The notes beneath the pieces are model-generated. The model was not told the DNA's origin. It saw nothing but the letters and a program-made list of their open reading frames with translations, and searched no databases. Below are positions 34,871-42,451 of a stretch of DNA of 57,587 bases, one piece after another. Numbering within the stretch: the first letter of the stretch is position 1; the number at the start of each line of letters is the position of its first letter. This DNA is from Gemmatimonadota bacterium (GTDB lineage: Bacteria > Gemmatimonadota > Gemmatimonadetes > Longimicrobiales > Gaopeijiaceae): positions 1 to 57,587 of the forward strand of contig JAJDVT010000014.1 in the NCBI GenBank assembly GCA_022826005.1, written 5' to 3'. Made by a program: the position numbers and the translations under genes.

Positions 34871-35466
34871 TGTTCCTCCCGCCGATTGCCGGCCTCGACC
34901 GCCGCTTTCAGCCGAACCAGGGCGCGATGCACCCGCACGGCTGCCACATTCCTGCTCGTGCCCAATGTTTCCGCGATCTCCGCGTTCTTCAGTCCGGCTC
35001 CGTACCTGAGCGACAGAATCTCCTGATCGGCTTCCCTCAGCGTCGCGGCCGCGTTCAGGAGGCGGCGCACCTGCTCCTCCCGCAGGATCCGCTCCTCCTG
35101 CGACGGCGCCTGCGATACCAGATCCGGCGCCCGGTCCAGGGACACCTGAAGGTACCCGCGCCGCCGCAACGCCCGAAGGTGGTCGGTCACCGCATTGCGG
35201 GCTATGCGCAGCAACCACGTTCTGGGGGCGGCGCGACGGCGGTCATAGTGGTCCAGCGACCGCAGCGCCTTCACGAACACATCGGAGGTGATATCCTCCG
35301 CCAGCTCCCGCGTTGCGACCCGGAACCGCACATAGCGGTACACCGGCTCGCGATGTTCCCGGAACCACGACTCGAAGTCCTGCGGTAGATCAGACGACGA
35401 ACCCCGGTCATCCCGCCGCGCGGACGGCTGCGCGGCGTGCGGCTTCCTGGAGGAGTCGGTCTTCAT
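34867..35466 (-). CDS. ECF-type RNA polymerase sigma factor
   Basis: 200 residues. The region 2 core is FESWFREHREPVYRYVRFRV with ELAEDITSDVFVKALRSL and TWLLRIARNAVTDHLR; region 4 is DQEILSLRYGAGLKNAEIAETLGTSRNVAAVRVHRALVRLK. It lacks sigma regions 1 and 3, as ECF factors do. The ATG at 35466 is two bases after the gapA stop (an in-frame ATG at 35490 would overlap gapA). It is wedged between gapA and pgk, with the TonB-domain membrane protein as translationally coupled partner. Target promoters are unknown. Confidence 0.93.
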   Translation of the reverse strand: MKTDSSRKPHAAQPSARRDDRGSSSDLPQDFESWFREHREPVYRYVRFRVATRELAEDITSDVFVKALRSLDHYDRRRAAPRTWLLRIARNAVTDHLRALRRRGYLQVSLDRAPDLVSQAPSQEERILREEQVRRLLNAAATLREADQEILSLRYGAGLKNAEIAETLGTSRNVAAVRVHRALVRLKAAVEAGNRREEQ

Positions 35467-35468
35467 GT

Positions 35469-36491
35469 CTACGGGCGCGGCGGAAGGCATCCGCCGACGA
35501 ACTCGGCCAGGTCGACCACGCGCGACGAGTACCCCCACTCGTTGTCGTACCATGCCAGAACCTTGACCATGCGGCCATCCATGACCGACGTGCTCAGCGC
35601 GTCTACGACCGAACTCGCCGACTCGCCGGTGAAGTCCACCGAAACCAGCGGCTGCTCCTCGACCCGCAGTATCCCCGCGAGATCGGTCTCGGCCGCGGCC
35701 CGCAGTGCGTCGTTGATTTCGCCTGCCGAGACGTCCGTGCCCAGCTCGGCAACCAGGTCGACCAGCGAGACATCGGGCGTGGGGACGCGGATGGCCATCC
35801 CGTCGAGCTTTCCCTCCAGCTCCGGCAGGACCAGGGAGATCGCCCTGGCAGCCCCGGTCGTGGTGGGGATCATGCTGACGCCTGCCGCGCGCGCGCGCCG
35901 AAGGTCCGAGTGGGGACCATCCAGAACCGCCTGGCCGCTGGTGTAGGCGTGGATGGTGGTCATGAGCCCGCGTGCGAAGCCGAAGCGCTCGGTGAGCACC
36001 CTGGCCACCGGCGCGAGGCAGTTGGTGGTGCAGCTGGCGTTCGATATGATGTGGTGCTTCCCGGGATCGTAGGCCTGGTGATTGACTCCGAGCACGATGG
36101 TGATGTCCTCGCCGCTGGCGGGTGCCGAGATGATTACCTTGCGCGCACCCGCCTCCAGATGCTTCGCAGCGAGCTCCCTGGTACGGAACCGCCCGGTCGA
36201 CTCCACCACGATGTCGACCCCCAGCTCCCCCCAGGGCAGATCGGCCGGATCCTGCTCCGACAGGACGAGAATCTCGTCGCCGTCCACGACAATCCCGTCG
36301 CCGGACACCTCAACCGTTCCGGGGTAGCGGCCGTGTACGGAATCGTACCTGAGCAGGTGGGCCAGGGTCTCGCTGCCGGTCAGGTCGTTGACCGCCACGA
36401 AGTCGAGGTTGTCCCGCCCGGACTTCTTGGCGGCCCTCAGGACGTTCCTGCCAATGCGGCCGAAGCCGTTGACGGCGACTCGAATGGACAT
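35469..36491 (-). CDS. gapA: glyceraldehyde-3-phosphate dehydrogenase
   Basis: 340 residues. [17 protein letters not shown] (NAD site), the catalytic loop [13 protein letters not shown] with the nucleophilic cysteine, the histidine in [10 protein letters not shown], and [15 protein letters not shown] define the enzyme. The Asp equivalent for NAD preference cannot be assigned with confidence. The ATG at 36491 is the family start; upstream extension is shadow of comF. It opens the gapA-sigma-TonB-pgk-tpiA arrangement. The first part of the open frame upstream has no GAPDH character. Confidence 0.96.
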   Translation of the reverse strand: MSIRVAVNGFGRIGRNVLRAAKKSGRDNLDFVAVNDLTGSETLAHLLRYDSVHGRYPGTVEVSGDGIVVDGDEILVLSEQDPADLPWGELGVDIVVESTGRFRTRELAAKHLEAGARKVIISAPASGEDITIVLGVNHQAYDPGKHHIISNASCTTNCLAPVARVLTERFGFARGLMTTIHAYTSGQAVLDGPHSDLRRARAAGVSMIPTTTGAARAISLVLPELEGKLDGMAIRVPTPDVSLVDLVAELGTDVSAGEINDALRAAAETDLAGILRVEEQPLVSVDFTGESASSVVDALSTSVMDGRMVKVLAWYDNEWGYSSRVVDLAEFVGGCLPPRP

Positions 36492-36528
36492 GGATCCGGG
36501 AAGGCTCCCCGACGGCGGCACCGTCGAA

Positions 36529-37338
36529 TCAGTTGATGTCTGTGGAAAGCGGAACCGTGCGCGCAAACGCATAGGCAACGACTGCGCCAGGGGCGCCGGC
36601 ACCCAGCGCCTCCACCGCAGCCAGAACGGTGGCGCCCGTGGTGATGACATCGTCGACCAGCACAACCCGGCTGCCCGCCACGACATCCCTGAACCGCCCC
36701 GTCAGCAGGAAGGCACCACTGACGTTAGCCCGTCGCTGCACCGGATTCAAGGCGGTCTGCGTACCCTCCTGGCGCCGCCGCTCCAGACAGGGAACGAGAG
36801 GCAGGTTCAATCCCGCTGCCAGCGCGTCGGCGATCACGGCAGCCTGGTTGTAGCCGCGGCGACGAAGGTTCCGGCGGGAGGTAGGGACGGGCACCACGCA
36901 GTCGGCACTCACCACGCTCTTCGGCGCGCGGCGGGCCATCTCAGCCCCCATGAAGCCGCCGACCCCGCGCCATCCCTGGTACTTGAGCGCGTGGACCAGC
37001 TCGCGGGCCGGGGACTCGAGGAGGCACAGCGCGTGCGCGCCGGCGACCTCGTCAGGCCAGTCCGCGCACTCCAGACAGGACGGTGCCTCTCCTGTTCCGA
37101 GGGGAGCGCCGCAGCGGTCGCAGGCCGGATGGGGGAGCGGGGGCAGGCCCAGGCGGCAGTTCTGACATACCGGTCCGGCTCCGGCACGCACTTCTTCCGT
37201 CGCCGGACTTCCGCAGGCGGCGCAGGCGGGCGGCAGCAGGAAGTCGGCCAGGCCGGCAAGCAAGCCTGAGGTGCGATTGCCCGCGGCACGATGACCGACC
37301 GACCGGAGGCCCGACTGGAGGCTCGACAGAGGACGCAT
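36529..37338 (-). CDS. comF: ComF family amidophosphoribosyltransferase-like protein
   Basis: 269 residues. The N-terminal zinc-ribbon has CAACGSP, CQNC, CDRCG and CLEC; the C-terminal phosphoribosyltransferase domain has [18 protein letters not shown] and the PRPP loop [13 protein letters not shown]. ComF is needed for DNA uptake in competent bacteria and is linked to helicase PriA in some. No other competence gene is nearby. It sits between aroE and gapA, eight bases after the aroE stop. Confidence 0.92.
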   Translation of the reverse strand: MRPLSSLQSGLRSVGHRAAGNRTSGLLAGLADFLLPPACAACGSPATEEVRAGAGPVCQNCRLGLPPLPHPACDRCGAPLGTGEAPSCLECADWPDEVAGAHALCLLESPARELVHALKYQGWRGVGGFMGAEMARRAPKSVVSADCVVPVPTSRRNLRRRGYNQAAVIADALAAGLNLPLVPCLERRRQEGTQTALNPVQRRANVSGAFLLTGRFRDVVAGSRVVLVDDVITTGATVLAAVEALGAGAPGAVVAYAFARTVPLSTDIN

Positions 37339-37346
37339 TCAGGAAT

Positions 37347-38177
37347 CTATCCGATTGCCCGCGCCATCACCCCCCTCGGAGGCGGCTCGCCGAACCACCG
37401 CACCTGCGACGCCTCCGCCTGTCGCACGAGCATCTCCAGTCCGTCCACCGCAACTGCACCCAGCGCCAGCGCATGCCCGCACAGCGGAGTCGGCTCGCTG
37501 CCGTACACGAGGTCGATGACCTGCCGGGGGGGAGCACCGAGGCGGGAAAGGTCGATGGGGACGGTTCGCCCGTCCAGCCCGGCCGAGGTCGCGTTCACGA
37601 CCACCTCCGGCGCCGTGCCGGCGTAGTGGTGGAGCAGCTCGATCCCCCCTCCCCCGAAGTGGTCGACGAGCGCTCGGGCCCGAGCTTCCGTCCGGTTCCA
37701 CAACGTGATCCGCCGCGGCGCCGGGGTCTCCAGCAGCGCGAATAGGACAGCGCGCGCGGCACCGCCGGCGCCGAGCACCAGGACCTCGACGCCTCCCCGC
37801 AGTCCTGCGGTCGCCCGTTCCCAGGTGCCGCGGAACCCCTCCACGTCGGTGTTGTCCCCCCAGACGGCTCCCTCCTCCGCCCAGAAGGTGTTGCAGGCTC
37901 CGGTCACCTCCACCGCCTCGGTCCGGCGGTCCAGGAAGGGCAGCACCTCCTCCTTGTGCGGCACCGTGACGTTTCCCCCGCCGCCAGCCAGCGCCAGGGA
38001 CCGCAGCACGGGACCGCACTCCTCGGCGGTTACCCTTCGCGCCAGATAGACCGCGCTTCGCCCCATCGCCCGGAAGGCCGCATTGTGGATCGTGGGCGAC
38101 AGGCTGTGGCTTACCGGATCGCCAAGCACCGCGTAGACCAGGGGCTCACACGGCACTCCTCCGGACCCGCCCGTCAT
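37347..38177 (-). CDS. aroE: shikimate dehydrogenase
   Basis: 276 residues; NADPH-dependent reduction of 3-dehydroshikimate in aromatic amino acid synthesis. VLGDPVSHSLSPTIHN binds shikimate, GNVTVPHKE carries the catalytic lysine, WGDNTDVEGF the catalytic Asp, and VLGAGGAARAVLFAL is the nucleotide fold with NRTEARA for NADP. The C-terminal DGLEMLVRQAEASQVRWFGE is typical. The ATG overlaps the upstream tsaC-ywlE stop (ATGA). Confidence 0.95.
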   Translation of the reverse strand: MTGGSGGVPCEPLVYAVLGDPVSHSLSPTIHNAAFRAMGRSAVYLARRVTAEECGPVLRSLALAGGGGNVTVPHKEEVLPFLDRRTEAVEVTGACNTFWAEEGAVWGDNTDVEGFRGTWERATAGLRGGVEVLVLGAGGAARAVLFALLETPAPRRITLWNRTEARARALVDHFGGGGIELLHHYAGTAPEVVVNATSAGLDGRTVPIDLSRLGAPPRQVIDLVYGSEPTPLCGHALALGAVAVDGLEMLVRQAEASQVRWFGEPPPRGVMARAIG

Positions 38178-39304
38178 CCCGCGTCCTCCTCCCTTCCCGC
38201 GCCTGTGAGCACCGCCCCGACCAACTCGCGCAGCTGCCGGCAGGTGGAAGCGTACACGTCGTCCGTCCCCCCGAAGGGATCCTCGACGTCACCGGCCGAT
38301 CCGGCCATTTCCGAGAGCAGGTACGTGTGACCCTCTCCTCCCAGCTCCAGGGCGCGCCACAAGTGGGCGCTGCTCATGCAGAGAACCAGTCCGGACGACT
38401 TCACGACCTCTTCCGTCAGCAGGACACTTTCATGGGACCCCAGGTCGAGCCCTGCTCGCGCCGCCGCGCGGAGCGCTCCTCCACTCGCCGGAGCCCCCGG
38501 CCACGCGGCAGTTCCGGCGGAACCCACCGTCACCCCGCCAATCTCCTCATCTGCGATGATCCCGCGGGCGATGGCCTCGGCCATGGGTGACCGGCAGGTG
38601 TTCCCGGTGCAAACGAAGGTGATGTGGAGCGCCGCCTCTCCGCCCGATTCGGTCCGCGCCCCGTCGGGCCCGAGCCTTGCGCCGCCCCGATTCACCTCCA
38701 TTCCGCCCATCGCCTCCTCCAGTTGCGGCATGCCGACCGTGCCTTCCCGCAGCAGGATGGGGCCCTCCGGACCGGGACGCACCAGCGTCGATACGGCGCC
38801 GCCCGGGAGCGGGCCCGCGTCGAGGGCGAAGAGGGTGCGGCCCCGGGCGCGGGCGGCTCGCGCCGCTCCGGCCGCCGTGCGCGCGGGGAGCTCCCCGGGC
38901 GGGTTGGCGGAGCTGGACGTAATGGGTCGTCCGCACGCGCCGAGGAGCTGCAGCGCCAGCGGGTGGCCCGGCACGCGAACCGCGATCGAGCCGTCCCCGG
39001 CCCGGGCACGGGGGTGGAACCGCCCGCCCGGGTCGTCCAGCACGAGTGTGAGCGGACCCGGCCAGAACGCTTCCGCGAGGGCGCGCCCGGTCTCACCGAG
39101 CATCCCGGCCACGGCATCCGCCGAAGGGATCAGCACCACGAAGCCGCGACCCGTCCGTCCCTTGATCTCCTCCAGCTCGCCCAAGGGGCCGTCGTCCAGA
39201 AAACCGCCGACACCGTAGACCGCTTCCGTGGGATGGATGATTACATGGCCGCGCTCCAGGTGCCGAACCGCTTTGCGAATCGCCCGCCCGCTCACCTGCG
39301 CCAC
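38174..39304 (-). CDS. TsaC/Sua5-YwlE fusion: threonylcarbamoyl-AMP synthase plus arginine phosphatase-type LMW-PTP
   Basis: 376 residues with two complete domains. Residues 5-195 are a YrdC/TsaC domain (HPTEAVYGVGG, IKGRTGRGFVVLIP, PITSSSANPPGELP), the first enzyme of tRNA t6A37 synthesis. Residues 225-376 are a low-molecular-weight phosphatase with the P-loop VCTGNTCRSPMAEA (Cys232, Arg238) and the C-terminal DPFGGTDDVY. The Thr236 in the P-loop is the hallmark that separates the YwlE protein-arginine phosphatases from tyrosine phosphatases, which carry Ile there. In Bacillus the two are separate neighbouring genes (ywlC, ywlE). The GTG start at 39304 is uncertain because a repeat tract lies directly upstream. 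Confidence 0.9.
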   Translation of the reverse strand: MAQVSGRAIRKAVRHLERGHVIIHPTEAVYGVGGFLDDGPLGELEEIKGRTGRGFVVLIPSADAVAGMLGETGRALAEAFWPGPLTLVLDDPGGRFHPRARAGDGSIAVRVPGHPLALQLLGACGRPITSSSANPPGELPARTAAGAARAARARGRTLFALDAGPLPGGAVSTLVRPGPEGPILLREGTVGMPQLEEAMGGMEVNRGGARLGPDGARTESGGEAALHITFVCTGNTCRSPMAEAIARGIIADEEIGGVTVGSAGTAAWPGAPASGGALRAAARAGLDLGSHESVLLTEEVVKSSGLVLCMSSAHLWRALELGGEGHTYLLSEMAGSAGDVEDPFGGTDDVYASTCRQLRELVGAVLTGAGREEDAG

Positions 39305-39525
39305 CCGCTCACCTGCGCCACCTGCGCCGCCTGCGACGACTGCGCCGCCTGCGCCGCCTGCGAAGCCTGTGCCGCCTGCGACGACTGTGCCGCCTGCGAC
39401 GACTGCGACGACTGCGCCGCCTGCGACGACTGTGCCGCCCGCGCCCTCCGCGCCGTTCGTCCCGCCTGTCTCATATACTCTTCTGTATATTCCTGACGCG
39501 AATATATACCATCATATAAATCCAC
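39292..39525 (-). CDS. possible small protein spanning the ispD-tsaC gap, repeat-encoded
   Basis: A 77-codon frame from GTG 39525 fills the whole gap, overlapping ispD by 14 bases and the tsaC-ywlE start by 13, like other junctions here. The first 20 residues (DLYDGIYSRQEYTEEYMRQA) are tyrosine/acid-rich and AT-rich in coding. The remainder is an AAQ/SSQ repeat made by the 9-bp tandem array. No homology is recognised and there is no clear ribosome site. It may simply be spacer. Confidence 0.25.
   Translation of the reverse strand: MDLYDGIYSRQEYTEEYMRQAGRTARRARAAQSSQAAQSSQSSQAAQSSQAAQASQAAQAAQSSQAAQVAQVSGWRR
39313..39438. repeat. 9-bp tandem repeat, 14 units
   Basis: Fourteen consecutive 9-mers of the types CTGCGCCGC, CTGCGACGA and CTGTGCCGC (plus a CTGCGAAGC and a CTGCGCCAC) run exactly from 39313 to 39438. 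The types alternate, so units have been duplicated in blocks. The array ends nine bases upstream of the tsaC-ywlE start. Because the unit is three codons, changes in copy number keep every frame. Confidence 0.9.
39486..39506. promoter_or_regulatory. AT-rich inverted repeat and possible extended -10 after ispD
   Basis: TATATTC (39486-39492) and GAATATA (39500-39506) form a perfect 7-bp inverted repeat with a 7-base loop, in a 50-bp AT-rich island just after the ispD stop. On the minus strand TGGTATATATT resembles an extended -10, so a promoter for tsaC-ywlE or an attenuating hairpin is possible. Confidence 0.35.
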
Positions 39526-40192
39526 CCGTGATAAGCGCCTCCGCGACCGCCAGATCTTCCGGAGAAGTGATCTTGATATTGCTCACGGATGCCTGCACCA
39601 TCCGCACTTCCATCCCCAGCCGCTCGACCATGGAAGCGTCGTCGGTGGGCGTTGGGCCACCCGCGCGGCAGTGCGCGACCGCTCGCGCGAACATGTCGCG
39701 CGGGAAGATCTGTGGAGTCTGCGCATACCACAGGGTGTCGCGGGCAGGCGTGTCCGCGATCACGCCGGAGCCCGACGTCCGCTTAACGGTGTCGACGGCC
39801 GGAATCCCCGCGACCGCCCCGACTCCCCGGGCCGCCAGGCGGACGCAGGCATCGATGGCGGCAGCGGGCGGAAAGGGACGGGCCGCGTCGTGGACCGCGA
39901 TCAGCCCGGCCTCCGACTCCAGGCGCTCGAAGGCGTTCGCAACCGACTCGAAGCGGTTCGTCCCCCCCTGGGTCACGCGAACGCGCGGATCCATGAATAC
40001 GGGATCGTGCGGATCGGGCCTGGTTCCGAGGGCCACGATCACCTCGACGACATCGCGGCGCGCCAGAAACGGAGCGAGCGAGCGGTCGAGGACGGAGCGC
40101 CCCGCCAGCTCCAGGAACGGCTTGCGCACCCCGCCCATTCGCACACCGGAGCCGGCCGCCGGCACGAGCAGCGCGACGGAGGCCCGGATCAA
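39512..40192 (-). CDS. ispD: 2-C-methyl-D-erythritol 4-phosphate cytidylyltransferase
   Basis: 226 residues of the MEP isoprenoid pathway. The CTP-binding N-terminus VPAAGSGVRMGGVRKPFLEL, the loop GGTNRFESVANAF, VHDAARPFPP, TVKRTSGSGVIADTPARDTLW and the C-terminal TSPEDLAVAEALI are all conserved. The only plausible start is a TTG at 40192 that overlaps the dnaB stop as TTGA. The ispF partner is not adjacent. Confidence 0.93.
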   Translation of the reverse strand: MIRASVALLVPAAGSGVRMGGVRKPFLELAGRSVLDRSLAPFLARRDVVEVIVALGTRPDPHDPVFMDPRVRVTQGGTNRFESVANAFERLESEAGLIAVHDAARPFPPAAAIDACVRLAARGVGAVAGIPAVDTVKRTSGSGVIADTPARDTLWYAQTPQIFPRDMFARAVAHCRAGGPTPTDDASMVERLGMEVRMVQASVSNIKITSPEDLAVAEALITGGFI

Positions 40193-41592
40193 GCCACGCC
40201 TTCCGGCGGCTCCGGTGTCCGGGAAACCGAGTCGAAACGGGTGTACATCTTGTGGAAGAACAGATCGACCGTTCCGGTGGGGCCGTTGCGCTGCTTGGAG
40301 ACGATCAGCTCCGCCTTTCCCTCCAGCGAGTTGCCGTCCTTGTCGGTGGGTCCGTGGTAGTACTCGGGCCGGTACAGGAAGATCACTATATCGGCGTCCT
40401 GCTCGATGGAACCGCTCTCGCGCAGATCCGACAGCTGCGGGCGCCGGTCCGTCCGCTGTTCGGGAGCGCGGCTGAGCTGGCTCAGGGCTATCAGCGGAAC
40501 CTCCAGCTCGCGAGCCAGCGCCTTGAGGCCGCGCGAGATCTCCGAAACCTCCTGCACGCGGCTCTCCTTGCGGGTGGAGCCCGTCATAAGCTGCATGTAG
40601 TCCACCACCACCAGTCCGAGCCTGGACTCGGCCTTGAGCCGGCGCGCCTTCGCCTTCATCTCGAGAACGTTTCCGGTCGCCGAGTCGTCGATCCAGATCG
40701 GAGCCGTGTTGAGGTGGCCGGCCGCCCGTGCAAGCCGGGGATACTCGTCCCCTTCGAGTCTGCCCCGCCGCAGCCGCAGCGCGTCCACGCGCGCCTCTGC
40801 GCACAGGAAGCGCTGAACGAGCTGCTCCTTCGACATCTCCAGGCTGAAGATGGCGACCGGAACTTCGCGCTCGATCGCGACGAACTGCGCCACGTTGAGG
40901 GCCCACGACGTCTTCCCCATCGAAGGACGTCCCGCGACGACCGTCAGATCGCCGGGCTGTAGACCGGTGGTCATCCTGTCCAGCTCCTGGAAGCCGGTCG
41001 CCAGCCCGGAGATCCCGTCGGGAATCTCCTGCAGCCGCTCGATCTGCTCGAACGTCGGCCACAGCACTTCCTTGATCCAGACGAATCCCTCGTGTCCCCG
41101 CGACTGGGAAACGTTGAAGACCCTTTGTTCGGCCTGGTCAAGGATCTCCCCGACCTCACGTTCCCCCGGGTCGTAGACATCTCGCACGATCGTCTGGGCC
41201 GCGTCGATGAGCCTCCTCAGGACCGCCTTCTCACGGACGATCCGCGCATGGTACTCGATGTTGGCCGCCGTGGGAACCGCGTCGAGGAGCGAGGCCAGGT
41301 AGTCCATCCCCCCCGCACCTTCCAGCTCTCCGGCTTTCTTCAGTTCGTCCGACACCGTGATGGGGTCGATGACCCTGCCCCGTTCGAAGAGCCGCGCCAT
41401 GGAACGGAAGAGCCGCCGATGCGCCTCCCGGTAGAACATGGAATCGTCGAGGAAGTCGACCACCCGCGCGGCCGCTTCCCCTTCGCCGAGTATCCCCCCC
41501 AGGACCGACGCCTCCGCCTCCGGGGAGAACGGGGGCTGGCGGTCGTAGCCGGGGCTCTCCTGGGGCTGCGGGATTGGAATGGGCTCGCTCAC
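40189..41592 (-). CDS. dnaB: replicative DNA helicase
   Basis: 467 residues. The N-terminal domain (EAEASVLGGILGEGEAAARVVDFL, FYREAHRRLF) and the RecA-like C-terminal domain with Walker A AGRPSMGKTSWALNVA, Walker B LVVVDYMQLM and the arginine-finger region DLRESGSIEQDADIVIFLYRPEYY are complete, with no intein. It unwinds the replication fork as a hexamer. The GTG at 41592 is preceded by AGGAAGAG. ispD is coupled downstream by a four-base overlap. Confidence 0.96.
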   Translation of the reverse strand: MSEPIPIPQPQESPGYDRQPPFSPEAEASVLGGILGEGEAAARVVDFLDDSMFYREAHRRLFRSMARLFERGRVIDPITVSDELKKAGELEGAGGMDYLASLLDAVPTAANIEYHARIVREKAVLRRLIDAAQTIVRDVYDPGEREVGEILDQAEQRVFNVSQSRGHEGFVWIKEVLWPTFEQIERLQEIPDGISGLATGFQELDRMTTGLQPGDLTVVAGRPSMGKTSWALNVAQFVAIEREVPVAIFSLEMSKEQLVQRFLCAEARVDALRLRRGRLEGDEYPRLARAAGHLNTAPIWIDDSATGNVLEMKAKARRLKAESRLGLVVVDYMQLMTGSTRKESRVQEVSEISRGLKALARELEVPLIALSQLSRAPEQRTDRRPQLSDLRESGSIEQDADIVIFLYRPEYYHGPTDKDGNSLEGKAELIVSKQRNGPTGTVDLFFHKMYTRFDSVSRTPEPPEGVA

Positions 41593-41641
41593 CTGTCTCT
41601 TCCTTGCCTCCTGCCGGGTACGCCACTACGTCCCGCGGGCG

Positions 41642-42451
41642 TCAGGACGGCCCGTCCATCACCTGGCGAAGCAGCTGCAGGTCATCCCAGCAGAGGCGGT
41701 TCCACCCGGGATTGCGCAGCAGGGCCGCGGGATGGTAGGTCACGACCAGCGGTACTCCCTGATAACTGTACACTTCGCCGCGAAGCTTGCCCAATGGTTT
41801 GTTCGTTTCGGTCAGCCACCGGGCGGCGAAGGTGCCCGCCGCCAGGAGCACCTCGGGGGATACCAGATCGATCTGGCGCTTCAGCAGCGGGGCGCACGCG
41901 TCGATCTCGTCCGGGAGCGGATTGCGGTTCCCCGGAGGCCGGCACTTGAGCACGTTGCAGATGTACACCGAGTCGCTGCGCGACAGACCGACGGACGCAA
42001 GCATCAGGTCGAGGAGCTTGCCGGCCTGGCCGACGAACGGCAGGCCGGTCGCGTCCTCCCGCGCCCCTGGCGCCTCCCCGACCACCATGAGGCGCCCGGC
42101 GGGATTCCCGTCGGAGAAGACCACATGCCGGCGACCCTCGGCCAGCCGGCACCGGGTGCAGGCAAGGGCCATTTCACGAAGGGCCCGGTAGTCGGCGGAG
42201 GCAGCCTCGGGGAGTGGGAATGGGGAGGCCGAACCCCCGGCGGCGTTCCCCTTCGCGGACTCGGCCTCCCTGGAGGCGGGGACCACCCCCTGCCCCCCCG
42301 CCTCCCGCCGACGACCGGAAGCGGGAGCCGCGGTGGTCCGCAGAAGCGCCAGCAGCTCGCCAGGAGCGAGCTCGGCGGGCATGACCCCCGGCTCCCCCAT
42401 CCTCCGCCGCTGATCGAGGTAGGTCGCAAGCCGGCCGCGCGGGTCGCTCAT
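41642..42451 (-). CDS. uracil-DNA glycosylase, family 4 (4Fe-4S)
   Basis: 269 residues; removes uracil from DNA. Motif A GEAPGAREDATGLPFVGQAG, ICNVLKCRPPGNRNP and the C-terminal TYHPAALLRNP are diagnostic for the iron-sulfur family 4. Cluster cysteines appear in CTRCRL, near CRPPGNR and in DACAPLL. The first about 80 residues are a linker-like N-terminal extension rich in Ala/Arg/Pro. The ATG overlaps the coaBC stop (ATGA). Confidence 0.93.
   Translation of the reverse strand: MSDPRGRLATYLDQRRRMGEPGVMPAELAPGELLALLRTTAAPASGRRREAGGQGVVPASREAESAKGNAAGGSASPFPLPEAASADYRALREMALACTRCRLAEGRRHVVFSDGNPAGRLMVVGEAPGAREDATGLPFVGQAGKLLDLMLASVGLSRSDSVYICNVLKCRPPGNRNPLPDEIDACAPLLKRQIDLVSPEVLLAAGTFAARWLTETNKPLGKLRGEVYSYQGVPLVVTYHPAALLRNPGWNRLCWDDLQLLRQVMDGPS

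Noticed and set aside
39290-39450. CRISPR-like array
   Set aside because: Units are 9 bp with no spacers and no cas genes nearby; it is a simple tandem repeat.
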